From positions 1-35,234 of the IMG/VR virus record IMGVR_UViG_3300042691_011352: a stretch of DNA of 35,234 nucleotides; one strand, given 5' to 3'. The notes beneath the pieces were generated by a model. It was not told the DNA's origin, did no database searches, and saw nothing but the letters and a program-made list of their open reading frames with translations. The stretch is from a virus. The position numbers and the translations under genes are program-made. Below, one piece after another: positions 16,343 through 22,825 of this stretch (positions are counted from its first letter, which is position 1; every line of letters starts with the position of its first letter).

Positions 16343-17485
16343 ATGGCAAAGATTGATTTGAATTTCCGTGAAACGTTTGAGTCCAAGCTGAATGAAATGT
16401 TCCCTGATGTTAATACTAAGGGTATTGTTGCACGACCACAGCTTGTTGAAGTTATGCAGACATTGAAAACAGACAAGTATCCTCTCTGGTTGATGAAGAC
16501 AAAGGTTGGTCGTGGTCTTTACGCAATTAACGGTGGTGCTGCAGTCGCTGTAAAAGAGGAAGCACCACAGATGTCATATAATGTTGATTATACAAACACC
16601 AGTTCTTTAATTCCTAAAAAAGACGAAAACTTTGTTCCATTTGGTAATTACAATGACCTAGAGAACATTATTAAGTCTAGTATTTTCTATCCTGTCTATA
16701 TTAGTGGTCCAACTGGTAACGGTAAGTCCACGATGGTAGAACAAATCTGTGCTAAGCACAATAAGCCACTTATCCGTGTCAATCTTAATATGATGACCGA
16801 TGAAGAACAGCTTATCGGTTCCAAGACTCTCGAAAACGGCAACGTAGAGATAGTCGAGGGTCCAGTGCTTATCGCTATGCGTACTGGCACTACTATTCTT
16901 CTCGATGAGATAGATGCTGGTGCAGCTAACACCCTGCTTTGTTTGCAACCTATTCTTGAAGGTAAACCATACTACTTTAAGCTGAAGAACGAAATGATTG
17001 TTCCAGCGAAAGGTTTTAATGTGATTGCCACTGCAAACACTAAGGGTAAGGGTTCAGACGATGGTCGTTACATTGGTACCAACGTATTGAACGAAGCATT
17101 CCTCGAACGTTTTGCAGTTACATTCGAACAGGATTATCCTAATTCAAAAATTGAAATCAAGATTATCAAAAACTTGATGGCAACTTTCGGATGTGTTGAC
17201 GAGGAATTCTCAGAAACTTTGGTCAAGTGGGCAGATGCAATTCGCAAGACTTATGATGATGGTGGTGTTGATGAAACAATTACGACTCGTCGTATGATCC
17301 ACATCGTTCGTGCTTTTGCGATATTCAAGAATCAGACCAAAGCAGTGGAACTATGTTGCAACCGTTTCGATGTTTCTACTAAGGAAGCATTCCTAAAACT
17401 CTACGATATGGTTGCAAATCCCCAGCCTGAACCTGTTGTAGAACAGGCTCCTCCTGCGGAAGCTAACGTAGAATCACCGTTTTAA
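16343..17485 (+). CDS. cobS: MoxR/CobS-type AAA+ ATPase
   Basis: About 380 aa. An N-terminal domain (about 25-66, including YPLWLMKTKVGRGLY) precedes an AAA+ core: Walker A GPTGNGKST (about 122-130), Walker B ILLDEID (about 185-191), sensor 1 TANT (about 230-233) and NVLNEAFLERF (about 248-258). It ends with a Pro/Glu-rich tail. Homologues in T4-like cyanophages and pelagiphages are annotated cobS (cobaltochelatase subunit), but the core equally fits MoxR chaperone ATPases that work with a VWA protein, here the gene just upstream. Two ATGs overlap (16340, 16343); GGAG at 16332 spaces better for 16343. It has its own promoter. Confidence 0.9.
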   Translation: MAKIDLNFRETFESKLNEMFPDVNTKGIVARPQLVEVMQTLKTDKYPLWLMKTKVGRGLYAINGGAAVAVKEEAPQMSYNVDYTNTSSLIPKKDENFVPFGNYNDLENIIKSSIFYPVYISGPTGNGKSTMVEQICAKHNKPLIRVNLNMMTDEEQLIGSKTLENGNVEIVEGPVLIAMRTGTTILLDEIDAGAANTLLCLQPILEGKPYYFKLKNEMIVPAKGFNVIATANTKGKGSDDGRYIGTNVLNEAFLERFAVTFEQDYPNSKIEIKIIKNLMATFGCVDEEFSETLVKWADAIRKTYDDGGVDETITTRRMIHIVRAFAIFKNQTKAVELCCNRFDVSTKEAFLKLYDMVANPQPEPVVEQAPPAEANVESPF

Positions 17486-17510
17486 TAACCTTGCAACCTA
17501 CAGGGTTATT
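17484..17510 (+). repeat. Inverted repeat after the MoxR-like gene
   Basis: AATAACC and GGTTATT, 7 bp, with a 13-nt loop, starting at the stop codon. No T-tract follows (GCAAAAAAG instead), so termination is doubtful. It abuts the next promoter. Confidence 0.35.
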
Positions 17511-17521
17511 GCAAAAAAGTG

Positions 17522-17550
17522 TTGTCTTTAATTTAAAATTGTAGTATAAT
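17522..17550 (+). promoter_or_regulatory. Promoter before the 169-aa gene
   Basis: TTGTCT (17522-17527), 17-bp spacer, TATAAT (17545-17550), preceded by GCAAAAAAGTG. Start near 17557. Confidence 0.8.
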
Positions 17551-17579
17551 AGTCATACAAACTTGTGAAAGGATATATT

Positions 17580-18086
17580 ATGTTGAAGTTTGCAAATCTT
17601 ACTCTCGCCCAGAAACGTTTCGTTGTTTCTGTTATTGAGAGCAATCCGCAGTATAAGAGAGATCCTATGATCACTCTAAAAGAATGTGCTTCGATTTATT
17701 ACGAACTCCGTGATAAGCGAACTGGTGTTAAAGGTGAGAAAGTCGGTTATCCTAACTGGCTTTATAACAAGAACAAGGTATCTCGTGGTGTATACCAACT
17801 ACCTGTTCCTACTGATGCAGAACTGTCTAAGTTTGCACAGGATTTGGCTGCAAAAGCTAACCCTGTAAAAGCTGCCAAGACTAAAGTCGCTAAGTTAGCT
17901 AAAGCAAAGATTATCAACGTCAAGCAGAAGTCTACTGCTGCATCGCTAGCATCTACTAGCATCGATGCTCAAAATGATGCCGTTGATGCATCTCGTTTAG
18001 CTAAAATTATCGAAGATTCAGAACCGTATGATGCAGATGTTGAAGATTTCAACCGCATCTTGCGAGAGAATGGTATCGAAGCATAA
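17580..18086 (+). CDS. Unknown protein sharing a block with the MoxR-like ATPase N-terminus
   Basis: 168-169 aa from ATG 17580, chosen because AAAGGA (17568-17573) lies 6 nt upstream; a GTG at 17565 is rejected. Residues 57-75 (YPNWLYNKNKVSRGVYQLP) resemble residues 46-63 of the neighbouring ATPase (YPLWLMKTKVGRGLYAIN), and both follow a helical stretch of similar length, so the two share a small N-terminal domain. The middle (about 85-130) is Lys/Ala-rich (AAKTKVAKLAKAK), as in nucleic-acid-binding tails; the C-terminus is acidic (DADVEDFNRIL). It may be an adaptor or substrate for the ATPase, or a DNA-binding protein; both are inference. Confidence 0.75.
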   Translation: MLKFANLTLAQKRFVVSVIESNPQYKRDPMITLKECASIYYELRDKRTGVKGEKVGYPNWLYNKNKVSRGVYQLPVPTDAELSKFAQDLAAKANPVKAAKTKVAKLAKAKIINVKQKSTAASLASTSIDAQNDAVDASRLAKIIEDSEPYDADVEDFNRILRENGIEA

Positions 18087-18103
18087 TAAATTAGTTTTTA
18101 AAG

Positions 18104-18140
18104 TCGTCTGGGTTTTGCCATCACCCAGACGATTCTTTTT
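18104..18140 (+). terminator. Strong terminator after the 169-aa gene
   Basis: Perfect 10-bp stem TCGTCTGGGT/ACCCAGACGA with a 9-nt loop, then TTCTTTTT. Confidence 0.9.
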
Positions 18141-18169
18141 ATAACGATGGTTCATTATGGAGATATTTT

Positions 18170-18427
18170 ATGTCTAGAACAGCAAAACTTTTAAATCACC
18201 TTAGTTCTGGTGCTGAAGTTACTGCTCGCCAGATTTCTGGCTCTTTTGGTTTGAAGAACCCACATGAAGCAATTCGTTCCCTACGTGAGCAGGGTTATTG
18301 CATTTATAGTAACAAAGCAGTACTTTCAGATGGAAGTGACACTACAAAATACCGTATCGGTCGCCCATCTCGTCGTATGGTAGCATTAGCTAATTCTATT
18401 GCTGGTGCAAGCATTTTCACTCGCTAA
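18170..18427 (+). CDS. Small helix-turn-helix DNA-binding protein
   Basis: 85 aa. The pattern AEVTARQISGSFGLKNPHEAIRSLREQGYCI (about 15-45) is a winged-helix/HTH in which the second helix and recognition helix precede a strand, as in small phage HTH proteins that often begin with S.TAKLL.HL. The C-terminus is basic (YRIGRPSRRMV). RBS GGAG at 18159-18162 supports the ATG. It follows a strong terminator and no class-typical promoter is visible in the 29 bases between, so its transcription is unexplained; read-through is possible. A regulatory role is likely, its target unknown. Confidence 0.75.
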   Translation: MSRTAKLLNHLSSGAEVTARQISGSFGLKNPHEAIRSLREQGYCIYSNKAVLSDGSDTTKYRIGRPSRRMVALANSIAGASIFTR

Positions 18428-18488
18428 GTGAAATACGATTGGGTATTCTTTTGAGTATCCAGTCTTGTTTTCATTTAAGGAATTACTC

Positions 18489-18704
18489 TTGTTTGCTCGG
18501 TGGTGTACTACTTGGCTCTACATAATTGGTGGTTTACTTTTAATAGCATCTAAAAGTACATTATGGATATTTGCTTTTTTATGTGCACATGGGATATTAT
18601 TTGTTCTGTCTGTAGAGTTAAATGACTTTAGATTAAAACTACAATATTCATTTATGATGATTGTGGATTGTTTTGTTATTATTCATTTGTTTTTGTCGAG
18701 GTAA
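18489..18704 (+). CDS. Small two- or three-pass membrane protein
   Basis: 71 aa from TTG 18489, chosen because AAGGAA (18477-18482) lies 6 nt upstream; the TTG at 18465 has no RBS. Hydrophobic stretches WLYIIGGLLLIAS, WIFAFLCAHGILFVLSV and FMMIVDCFVIIHLFLS suggest three membrane segments. No catalytic motif. Unknown function; inner-membrane location is likely. The next gene starts 1 base after its stop. Confidence 0.6.
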   Translation: MFARWCTTWLYIIGGLLLIASKSTLWIFAFLCAHGILFVLSVELNDFRLKLQYSFMMIVDCFVIIHLFLSR

Positions 18705-18705
18705 T

Positions 18706-19038
18706 ATGGTCACTAAAGAAGAAATAAAGAAATCGCAAAACGCAACAACTGGTGGTCGTAAATTTGATGGTGGTAAACTTCAATATGGTTTATTGCCACC
18801 TTTAGCATTAAAAGCCACTGTAGAAATTCTAACATTTGGTGCAGAGAAATACGAACCAGATAATTGGAAACATGTTCCAGATTCTAAACGAAGATACTTT
18901 GACGCAATGCAAAGACATCTATGGGCATGGAAAGAAGGAGAGCAAGACGATCCAGAAACTGGAAAGAATCACTTAGCACATGCAATGTGTTGCCTTATGT
19001 TCTTATATGAACACGATGTAAAGTATAGTAAAAAATAA
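18706..19038 (+). CDS. dATP/dGTP diphosphohydrolase-like (DUF5664/MazG-type) protein
   Basis: 110 aa from ATG 18706 (GAGG at 18698-18701). Motifs are those of the phage family annotated 'dATP/dGTP diphosphohydrolase, N-terminal': GGRKFDGGKLQYGLLPP, ILTFGAEKYEPDNW (about 44-57), YFDAMQRHLWAWKEGEQDDPETG and NHLAHAMCCLMFL. The acidic/His residues in RHL..W..GEQ.D and HLAHA are the expected metal/nucleotide site of this all-alpha fold. A role in trimming the host or phage nucleotide pool is inferred from family annotation. A second, unrelated-looking MazG-type gene sits at 19904. Confidence 0.75.
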   Translation: MVTKEEIKKSQNATTGGRKFDGGKLQYGLLPPLALKATVEILTFGAEKYEPDNWKHVPDSKRRYFDAMQRHLWAWKEGEQDDPETGKNHLAHAMCCLMFLYEHDVKYSKK

Positions 19039-19209
19039 TTATAGTTTTGGTGTAACTAGTAAAATTTGCCAAGAAACATCTTGCGGATTTAAAGATTCTA
19101 GTATGGAGACATTGAGTTCTTGAGACAATTTTTTCGATTGTTCGCCATCTTCCGATTGGTAAAAGTAATTTGTCTTGGAACGCTTTTTGATGTATAATGT
19201 TTTATACAT
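19039..19209 (-). CDS. Possible antisense 56-aa gene overlapping the clamp promoter
   Basis: A minus-strand ORF filling almost the whole gap between two + genes. It starts at ATG (complement of 19207-19209) and its stop is the complement of 19039-19041, abutting the neighbouring gene's stop. The product starts MYKTLYIKKRSKTNYFYQ, and the later LSQELNVSILESLNPQDV and WQILLVTP read like a real small domain. No RBS is visible. An AATAAATA box on the minus strand (19224 to 19217) lies 7 bases before the ATG. The + promoter of gene 45 lies within it. It could be a chance ORF. Confidence 0.4.
   Translation of the reverse strand: MYKTLYIKKRSKTNYFYQSEDGEQSKKLSQELNVSILESLNPQDVSWQILLVTPKL
19170..19198 (+). 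promoter_or_regulatory. Promoter before clamp gene 45
   Basis: TTGTCT (19170-19175), 17-bp spacer, TATAAT (19193-19198). Start near 19205, giving a leader of about 37 nt with AAGGAGA. Confidence 0.82.
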
Positions 19210-19241
19210 AATAATGTATTTATTTGAAGGAGAAACTCACA

Positions 19242-19901
19242 ATGAAACTTAGTAAAGAAACCGTTAACCTATTTAAGAATTTTGCAGGTATTAATAGCAA
19301 TCTTCTTTTAAAATCAGGTAATAAATTAGCCACAATTTCTGCTCAGAAAAATGTCATGGCTGATGTTACTGTAAATGAAACATTCCCTGACTTTGCCATT
19401 TATGACCTGAATGAATTTTTAGGTGCAATGTCTTTGTTTGAAGATCCAGAATTGGACTTTAAAGATAAGTTTGTATCAATTAAACAAGGAACATCAGAAA
19501 TTAAATTCTATGCAGCAGATCCAAGTGTATTGACAGCACCAAATAAAGAAATTACATTCCCATCTGCAGAAGTTGAATTTCGTTTGACTACGCAAATATT
19601 AAATATGATTCATAAGACTGCTTCAGTTCTTCGTGCAGCTGATGTTTCTATCGTTGGCGACGGTGCTAATATTACTGCAGTTGTAGGTGATAAGAAAAAC
19701 GCATCTGGTAATTCTTTTAGTGAACCTGTTGGAAGCACTGATAAAAAATTCCGAGTTAACTTGAAAGTAGAAAACTTAAAGATGCTTCCAGGAGATTATG
19801 ATGTTAGTATTTCTAGCAAGAAAATTTCTCGTTTCAAGTCATCAAATAATGATCTAGTTTATTATGTTGCAGTTGAAGCTGATTCTACTTTCGAAGTTTA
19901 A
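19242..19901 (+). CDS. 45: Sliding clamp gp45
   Basis: 219 aa (T4 gp45 is 228 aa), a trimeric processivity clamp for gp43 and the activator of late transcription with gp55. The pattern includes N-terminal KLSKETVNLFKNFAGINSN, the SLFEDPELDF segment typical of T4-like clamps, SVLTAPNKEITFPSAEVEF, and the C-terminal FRVNLKVENLKMLPGDYDVSIS strand set. ATG 19242 is chosen for its AAGGAGA; a TTG at 19224 is rejected. It is followed 2 bases later by a MazG-like gene and then the clamp loader. Confidence 0.95.
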   Translation: MKLSKETVNLFKNFAGINSNLLLKSGNKLATISAQKNVMADVTVNETFPDFAIYDLNEFLGAMSLFEDPELDFKDKFVSIKQGTSEIKFYAADPSVLTAPNKEITFPSAEVEFRLTTQILNMIHKTASVLRAADVSIVGDGANITAVVGDKKNASGNSFSEPVGSTDKKFRVNLKVENLKMLPGDYDVSISSKKISRFKSSNNDLVYYVAVEADSTFEV

Positions 19902-19903
19902 TA

Positions 19904-20164
19904 ATGGCACTTGGCGAATACGAAAAAGAAATGCTCACCATTACGATGGAAGAATGTGCTGAAGTAATTCAAGCATGTTCTAAACTTATACGGTTTGGTG
20001 AGACACCTATAAATCTAACTGAACTTGAAAAAGAACTTGGTGATTTATATTGTATGATTGATTTACTACATCAAAATGACTATATTTCTTTTACAAGAAT
20101 TGATGATTTTAGTTTAGCTAAAAAAGAAAAACTAAAGATTCATTCAAATTTATTTGGATCATAA
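19904..20164 (+). CDS. MazG-like nucleotide pyrophosphohydrolase
   Basis: 86 aa all-alpha NTP-PPase. It has the EExxE metal-binding helix (MEECAEVIQACSKLIRFG, about 15-32) and the second half-site LEKELGDLYCMIDLL (about 45-59, ExxD). This is the minimal MazG core; such phage enzymes hydrolyse (d)NTPs to monophosphates and have been proposed to lower alarmone or non-canonical dNTP levels. Placing it inside the replisome operon between gp45 and gp44 suggests co-expression with replication. Stop overlaps the next start (TAATG). Confidence 0.82.
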   Translation: MALGEYEKEMLTITMEECAEVIQACSKLIRFGETPINLTELEKELGDLYCMIDLLHQNDYISFTRIDDFSLAKKEKLKIHSNLFGS

Positions 20165-20358
20165 TGGATCCAATATTAATCCCAACGTGGATAGCAACCA
20201 TTATAATGACATACTCATCTACGGTTGCTGACTTCAGACAGAACGCAAAGTATCAATTTGTTATTGACACCGATCATACTGTCGTAGTCATGAATTCACA
20301 GACAGGTAAGATGTGGCGTTGCGAAAAAGATTTGAAATGTGAAGAACCAAAAGAGTAA
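20164..20358 (+). CDS. Small unknown protein with N-terminal hydrophobic segment
   Basis: 64 aa. Residues 3-16 (ILIPTWIATIIMTY) form a short hydrophobic segment, a possible membrane anchor. The rest (KYQFVIDTDHTVVVMNSQTGKMWRCEKD) looks like a small beta-rich soluble part. Coupled to the MazG-like gene by TAATG overlap. Not recognised. The downstream clamp-loader gene is 20 bases away. Confidence 0.6.
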   Translation: MDPILIPTWIATIIMTYSSTVADFRQNAKYQFVIDTDHTVVVMNSQTGKMWRCEKDLKCEEPKE

Positions 20359-20378
20359 TTATATTATGGAGAATTGTT

Positions 20379-21332
20379 ATGATTGAAAGTCGTGACGAAC
20401 AATTTTTGTGGGTAGAGAAGTATCGCCCACAGACTATTGATGAATGTGTACTTCCTGACAGCATTAAAAATACATTTAAACAATATATTGAAAAGGGAGA
20501 ACTTCCAACTTTTCTGTTTAGTGGTACAGCAGGTGTAGGCAAAACTACTGTAGCTAAAGCACTGTGTAACGAAATAGGTGCTGAATATATTATGATTAAC
20601 GGATCTGATGAAGGACGTATGATTGATACGCTTCGTGTCAAGATTAAAAACTTTGCATCAACGGTTTCTCTAACTGAAGCTAAAAAAGTTGTTATTATTG
20701 ACGAAGCAGATTATATGAATGCAGATTCAGTGCAACCTGCTTTACGATCATTCATTGAAGAGTTTTCTTCGAACTGTCGTTTCATTTTTACATGTAATTT
20801 TAAAAACAAGATTATTGAACCACTGCACAGTCGGTGTGCAGTAGTCGAGTTTAAGATCGAGTCAACAGACAAGCAATCTATTGCTGCGCAGTTTTTCAAA
20901 AGGGCAACTCAAATTCTCAAACAAGAGAATATTGACTTTGATCAAAAAGTAGTTGCGGAACTAATCACTAAACACTTTCCAGATTGGAGACGTGTTTTAA
21001 ATGAACTTCAAAGATATTCAGTATCAGGTAAAATTGACTCTGGTATTCTGGTCAATCTTTCCGAAGAATCTTATAAACAATTAATAAAACTTTTGTCAGA
21101 GAAAAACTTCACAGAGGTTCGTAAATGGTTAGGTAAGAATTCTGATATTGATACTACATTCTTATTCAGAGAACTTTACAATTCTTCTGTTCAACATATG
21201 GAACAGAATAGTATTCCACAACTTGTTTTAATTTTAGCTGATTATCAATACAAATCTGCATTTGTGGCAGACCATGAACTAAATATAATGGCAGCTCTAA
21301 CTGAGATTATGGCTCAGTGTAAATTTAAATAA
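20379..21332 (+). CDS. 44: Clamp loader large subunit gp44
   Basis: 317 aa AAA+ ATPase that with gp62 opens and loads the gp45 clamp. It begins with WVEKYRPQTIDECVLP, the clamp-loader N-box. Walker A SGTAGVGKTT is at 48-57, Walker B VVIIDEAD (104-111), sensor 1 FTCN (137-140) and the SRC motif PLHSRC (148-153) with the arginine finger. The C-terminal collar domain (about 230-317) is present. RBS GGAG at 20368-20371 with 7-nt spacing supports ATG 20379. T4 gp44 is 319 aa. Confidence 0.96.
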   Translation: MIESRDEQFLWVEKYRPQTIDECVLPDSIKNTFKQYIEKGELPTFLFSGTAGVGKTTVAKALCNEIGAEYIMINGSDEGRMIDTLRVKIKNFASTVSLTEAKKVVIIDEADYMNADSVQPALRSFIEEFSSNCRFIFTCNFKNKIIEPLHSRCAVVEFKIESTDKQSIAAQFFKRATQILKQENIDFDQKVVAELITKHFPDWRRVLNELQRYSVSGKIDSGILVNLSEESYKQLIKLLSEKNFTEVRKWLGKNSDIDTTFLFRELYNSSVQHMEQNSIPQLVLILADYQYKSAFVADHELNIMAALTEIMAQCKFK

Positions 21333-21340
21333 GGTGTGCT

Positions 21341-21661
21341 ATGGAATATTTAATTCTATCTTTAGTTTCATTTTATATTGGATGGAAACTTGCGCATTTT
21401 TTTATTGTTTGGAAATCTAATAGGTTTATCAAACATATTCAAGAACAAGTTTCTGAACAAATCGAAGAGGTTAAAAAAGATTTAATTTCTGTGGTTATAG
21501 AAAAACATGAAAATACCTTTTTTGTTTATGATATGAAAACAAATCAATTTATGGCTAAAGGCGATAGTCGTAACGAATTAGAACAGAAGTTGGGTGAAAT
21601 GTTCCCTGGAAAACGTTTTGCAGTTACTCCAGAAAATCTAAAGGAAGTGGGTTTCTTCTAA
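21341..21661 (+). CDS. Unknown membrane-anchored protein between genes 44 and 62
   Basis: 106 aa. One N-terminal membrane helix (LILSLVSFYIGWKLAHFFIVW, about 4-24, shown here as a hydrophobic stretch), a basic/coiled linker (FIKHIQEQVSEQIEEVKKDL) and a small soluble domain with FFVYDMKTNQFMAKG and a LGEMFPGKRF block near the end. It separates the two clamp-loader subunit genes, which are adjacent in T4. Stop overlaps the gene 62 start (TAATG). Function unknown. Confidence 0.65.
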   Translation: MEYLILSLVSFYIGWKLAHFFIVWKSNRFIKHIQEQVSEQIEEVKKDLISVVIEKHENTFFVYDMKTNQFMAKGDSRNELEQKLGEMFPGKRFAVTPENLKEVGFF

Positions 21662-22038
21662 TGACTCCTTTTGATTTCGTTAATGCTATAAATTTTACCA
21701 AACAAGATCTTTTTCAGGATCCCCAAGCGAACAAGGATTATGTTGCGTTTATTGTGAACAGAGGATTGTCATATTTTCCAGACACTGTTTTATACTCTAA
21801 CGAAATGAACCTACGTAATGAGATCCCTAAAGACTGGCAATTTTATTTTTTCCTAAATAGTGTAGTAAAAAGGAAAAGATTTAGCAAATGGCATAAAAAA
21901 GACGCTGAATCGGAACCTTTACGTCTTGTTATGGAATACTTTGGTTATTCTTCAGAGAAGGCAAAACAAGCGTTGACTATCCTTGGTGATGATCAACTTA
22001 CTATGATAAAAGAAAAACTATACAAAGGTGGAAAGTAA
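21661..22038 (+). CDS. 62: Clamp loader small subunit gp62
   Basis: 125 aa, shorter than T4 gp62 (187 aa). It is recognised by position (44-x-62-regA) and by the pattern TPFDFVNAINFTKQDLF, DYVAFIVNRGLSYFPDTVLYSNEMN and KDWQFYFFLNSVVKRKRFSKW, followed by a helical C-terminus (YSSEKAKQALTIL). It is the non-ATPase subunit contacting gp44 and the primer-template. The start overlaps the preceding stop and its own stop overlaps regA (TAATG), so the three are translated as a chain. Confidence 0.88.
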   Translation: MTPFDFVNAINFTKQDLFQDPQANKDYVAFIVNRGLSYFPDTVLYSNEMNLRNEIPKDWQFYFFLNSVVKRKRFSKWHKKDAESEPLRLVMEYFGYSSEKAKQALTILGDDQLTMIKEKLYKGGK

Positions 22039-22454
22039 TGACTACGGAGATTTACTATGACTGGACTCCAGAGTCGATGCTTGAAGTAAGTTTGCCAGAG
22101 CCAGATAACTTTTTGAAGGTTCGTGAAACACTTACCCGCATCGGGATCGCATCCAGAAAAGAAAACAAATTATATCAATCTTGCCACATTTTACATAAGC
22201 AAGGTAGATACTTCATTGTCCATTTTAAAGAGTTATTCGCTCTTGATGGAAAAGAATCGAATATCACTACTGGTGATATCGAAAGAAGGAATGCAATTGC
22301 AAGTTTATTGCAAGACTGGGAATTACTAAAAATTTTAGTTTCTAGTCAAGCTGAACCTAAAGCATCTCTTTCTCAAATTAAGGTGGTCTCTTATAAAGAA
22401 AAAGACCAGTGGGAATTGGTACCAAAATATAACATAGGAAAAAAGTCAAAATGA
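22038..22454 (+). CDS. regA: Translational repressor RegA
   Basis: 138 aa RNA-binding protein which in T4 represses translation of early replication mRNAs by binding near their start codons. It aligns closely by eye with T4 RegA (122 aa): FLKVRETLTRIGIA, LYQSCHILHKQGRYFIVHFKELF, a central RRNAIASLLQDWELLKIL and the C-terminal VVSYKEKDQWELVPKYNIG. It has an N-terminal extension of about 16 residues. Its own start region overlaps gene 62 and may be a target for autoregulation. The stop overlaps the next gene by 4 bases (ATGA). Confidence 0.96.
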   Translation: MTTEIYYDWTPESMLEVSLPEPDNFLKVRETLTRIGIASRKENKLYQSCHILHKQGRYFIVHFKELFALDGKESNITTGDIERRNAIASLLQDWELLKILVSSQAEPKASLSQIKVVSYKEKDQWELVPKYNIGKKSK

Positions 22455-22636
22455 TTAAACTTGAATTGAGTGTTGATGAAGTAAATATTATTCTTCGTTC
22501 TCTCGGTAAACATCCATTCGAAGAAATTGCCATGTTGATTTCTAAAATCAAACAACAAGGCGAACCACAAGTAGCTGAACTTATTAAACAACAAGAAGAA
22601 GCTGCAAAAGATAAAACATCAGAACAACCAGCTTAA
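22451..22636 (+). CDS. Small conserved phage protein downstream of regA
   Basis: 61 aa, helical. The N-terminal IKLELSVDEVNIILRSLGKHPFEEIAMLISKIKQQ pattern is seen in small T4-like cyanophage proteins of unknown function. The C-terminus is Gln/Glu/Lys-rich and unstructured. The start overlaps the regA stop (ATGA). The stop codon lies in the loop of a CAGCT/AGCTG hairpin (22629-22643) that begins a run of RNA hairpins. Confidence 0.7.
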   Translation: MIKLELSVDEVNIILRSLGKHPFEEIAMLISKIKQQGEPQVAELIKQQEEAAKDKTSEQPA

Positions 22637-22811
22637 TTAGCTGATAATAATTATCTGTCTTATAGAACACTAATGATTTTCATTAGGTGGTTTTTAGGAG
22701 TTTTCAGATAAGTAGTAATGTATGGGAAACTATACAAAAGGAATATGAGCCTCAAGTTAGACCTTTGACGAAAGTCATCTCTAACGATCTGAGTTTATAA
22801 ATTTTATAAAC
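22629..22811 (+). ncRNA. Candidate structured leader RNA upstream of the pqqA-like gene
   Basis: About 180 bases without a gene but dense in stems. CAGCT/AGCTG (22629-22643). TTATCTG (22651-22657) pairs with CAGATAA (22705-22711), enclosing CACTAATG/CATTAG-GTG (22668-22689, one bulge). TGTAT/ATACA lies near 22719-22736. A compound hairpin at 22751-22793 has CTCA/TGAG, GTTAGA/TCTAAC and a TGAC-GAAA-GTCA tip with a GNRA tetraloop. A 9-bp palindrome GTTTATAAA/TTTATAAAC (22793-22811) ends just before the RBS. No tRNA or riboswitch class I know matches. It may be a cis-regulatory RNA, a small RNA, or processed read-through from regA. Confidence 0.45.
22796..22803 (+). promoter_or_regulatory. Late-promoter-like box TATAAATT before the pqqA-like gene
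   Basis: One mismatch to TATAAATA, inside a palindrome. A start near 22810 would give a 16-nt leader containing AAGGAG, so the gene may be transcribed late on its own. Confidence 0.4.
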
Positions 22812-22825
22812 AAAGGAGAAACATT

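Noticed and set aside
16658-16948. Minus-strand ORFs of 70-120 codons inside cobS, gp45-gp44, gp43 and others
   Set aside because: They lie wholly antisense to genes with unmistakable family motifs, lack RBS and have shadow-like composition.
14036-17485. Cobalamin biosynthesis operon
   Set aside because: Only CobT/CobS-like proteins, no CobN or other cob gene; the HExxH domain does not belong to cobaltochelatase.
17484-17510. Terminator after the MoxR-like gene
   Set aside because: Stem is present but followed by GCAAAAAAG rather than a T-tract; listed only as an inverted repeat.
22629-22811. Known riboswitch (glutamine, SAM-II, preQ1 types considered)
   Set aside because: The conserved core nucleotides that I remember for these classes are not present; kept only as an unclassified structured leader.
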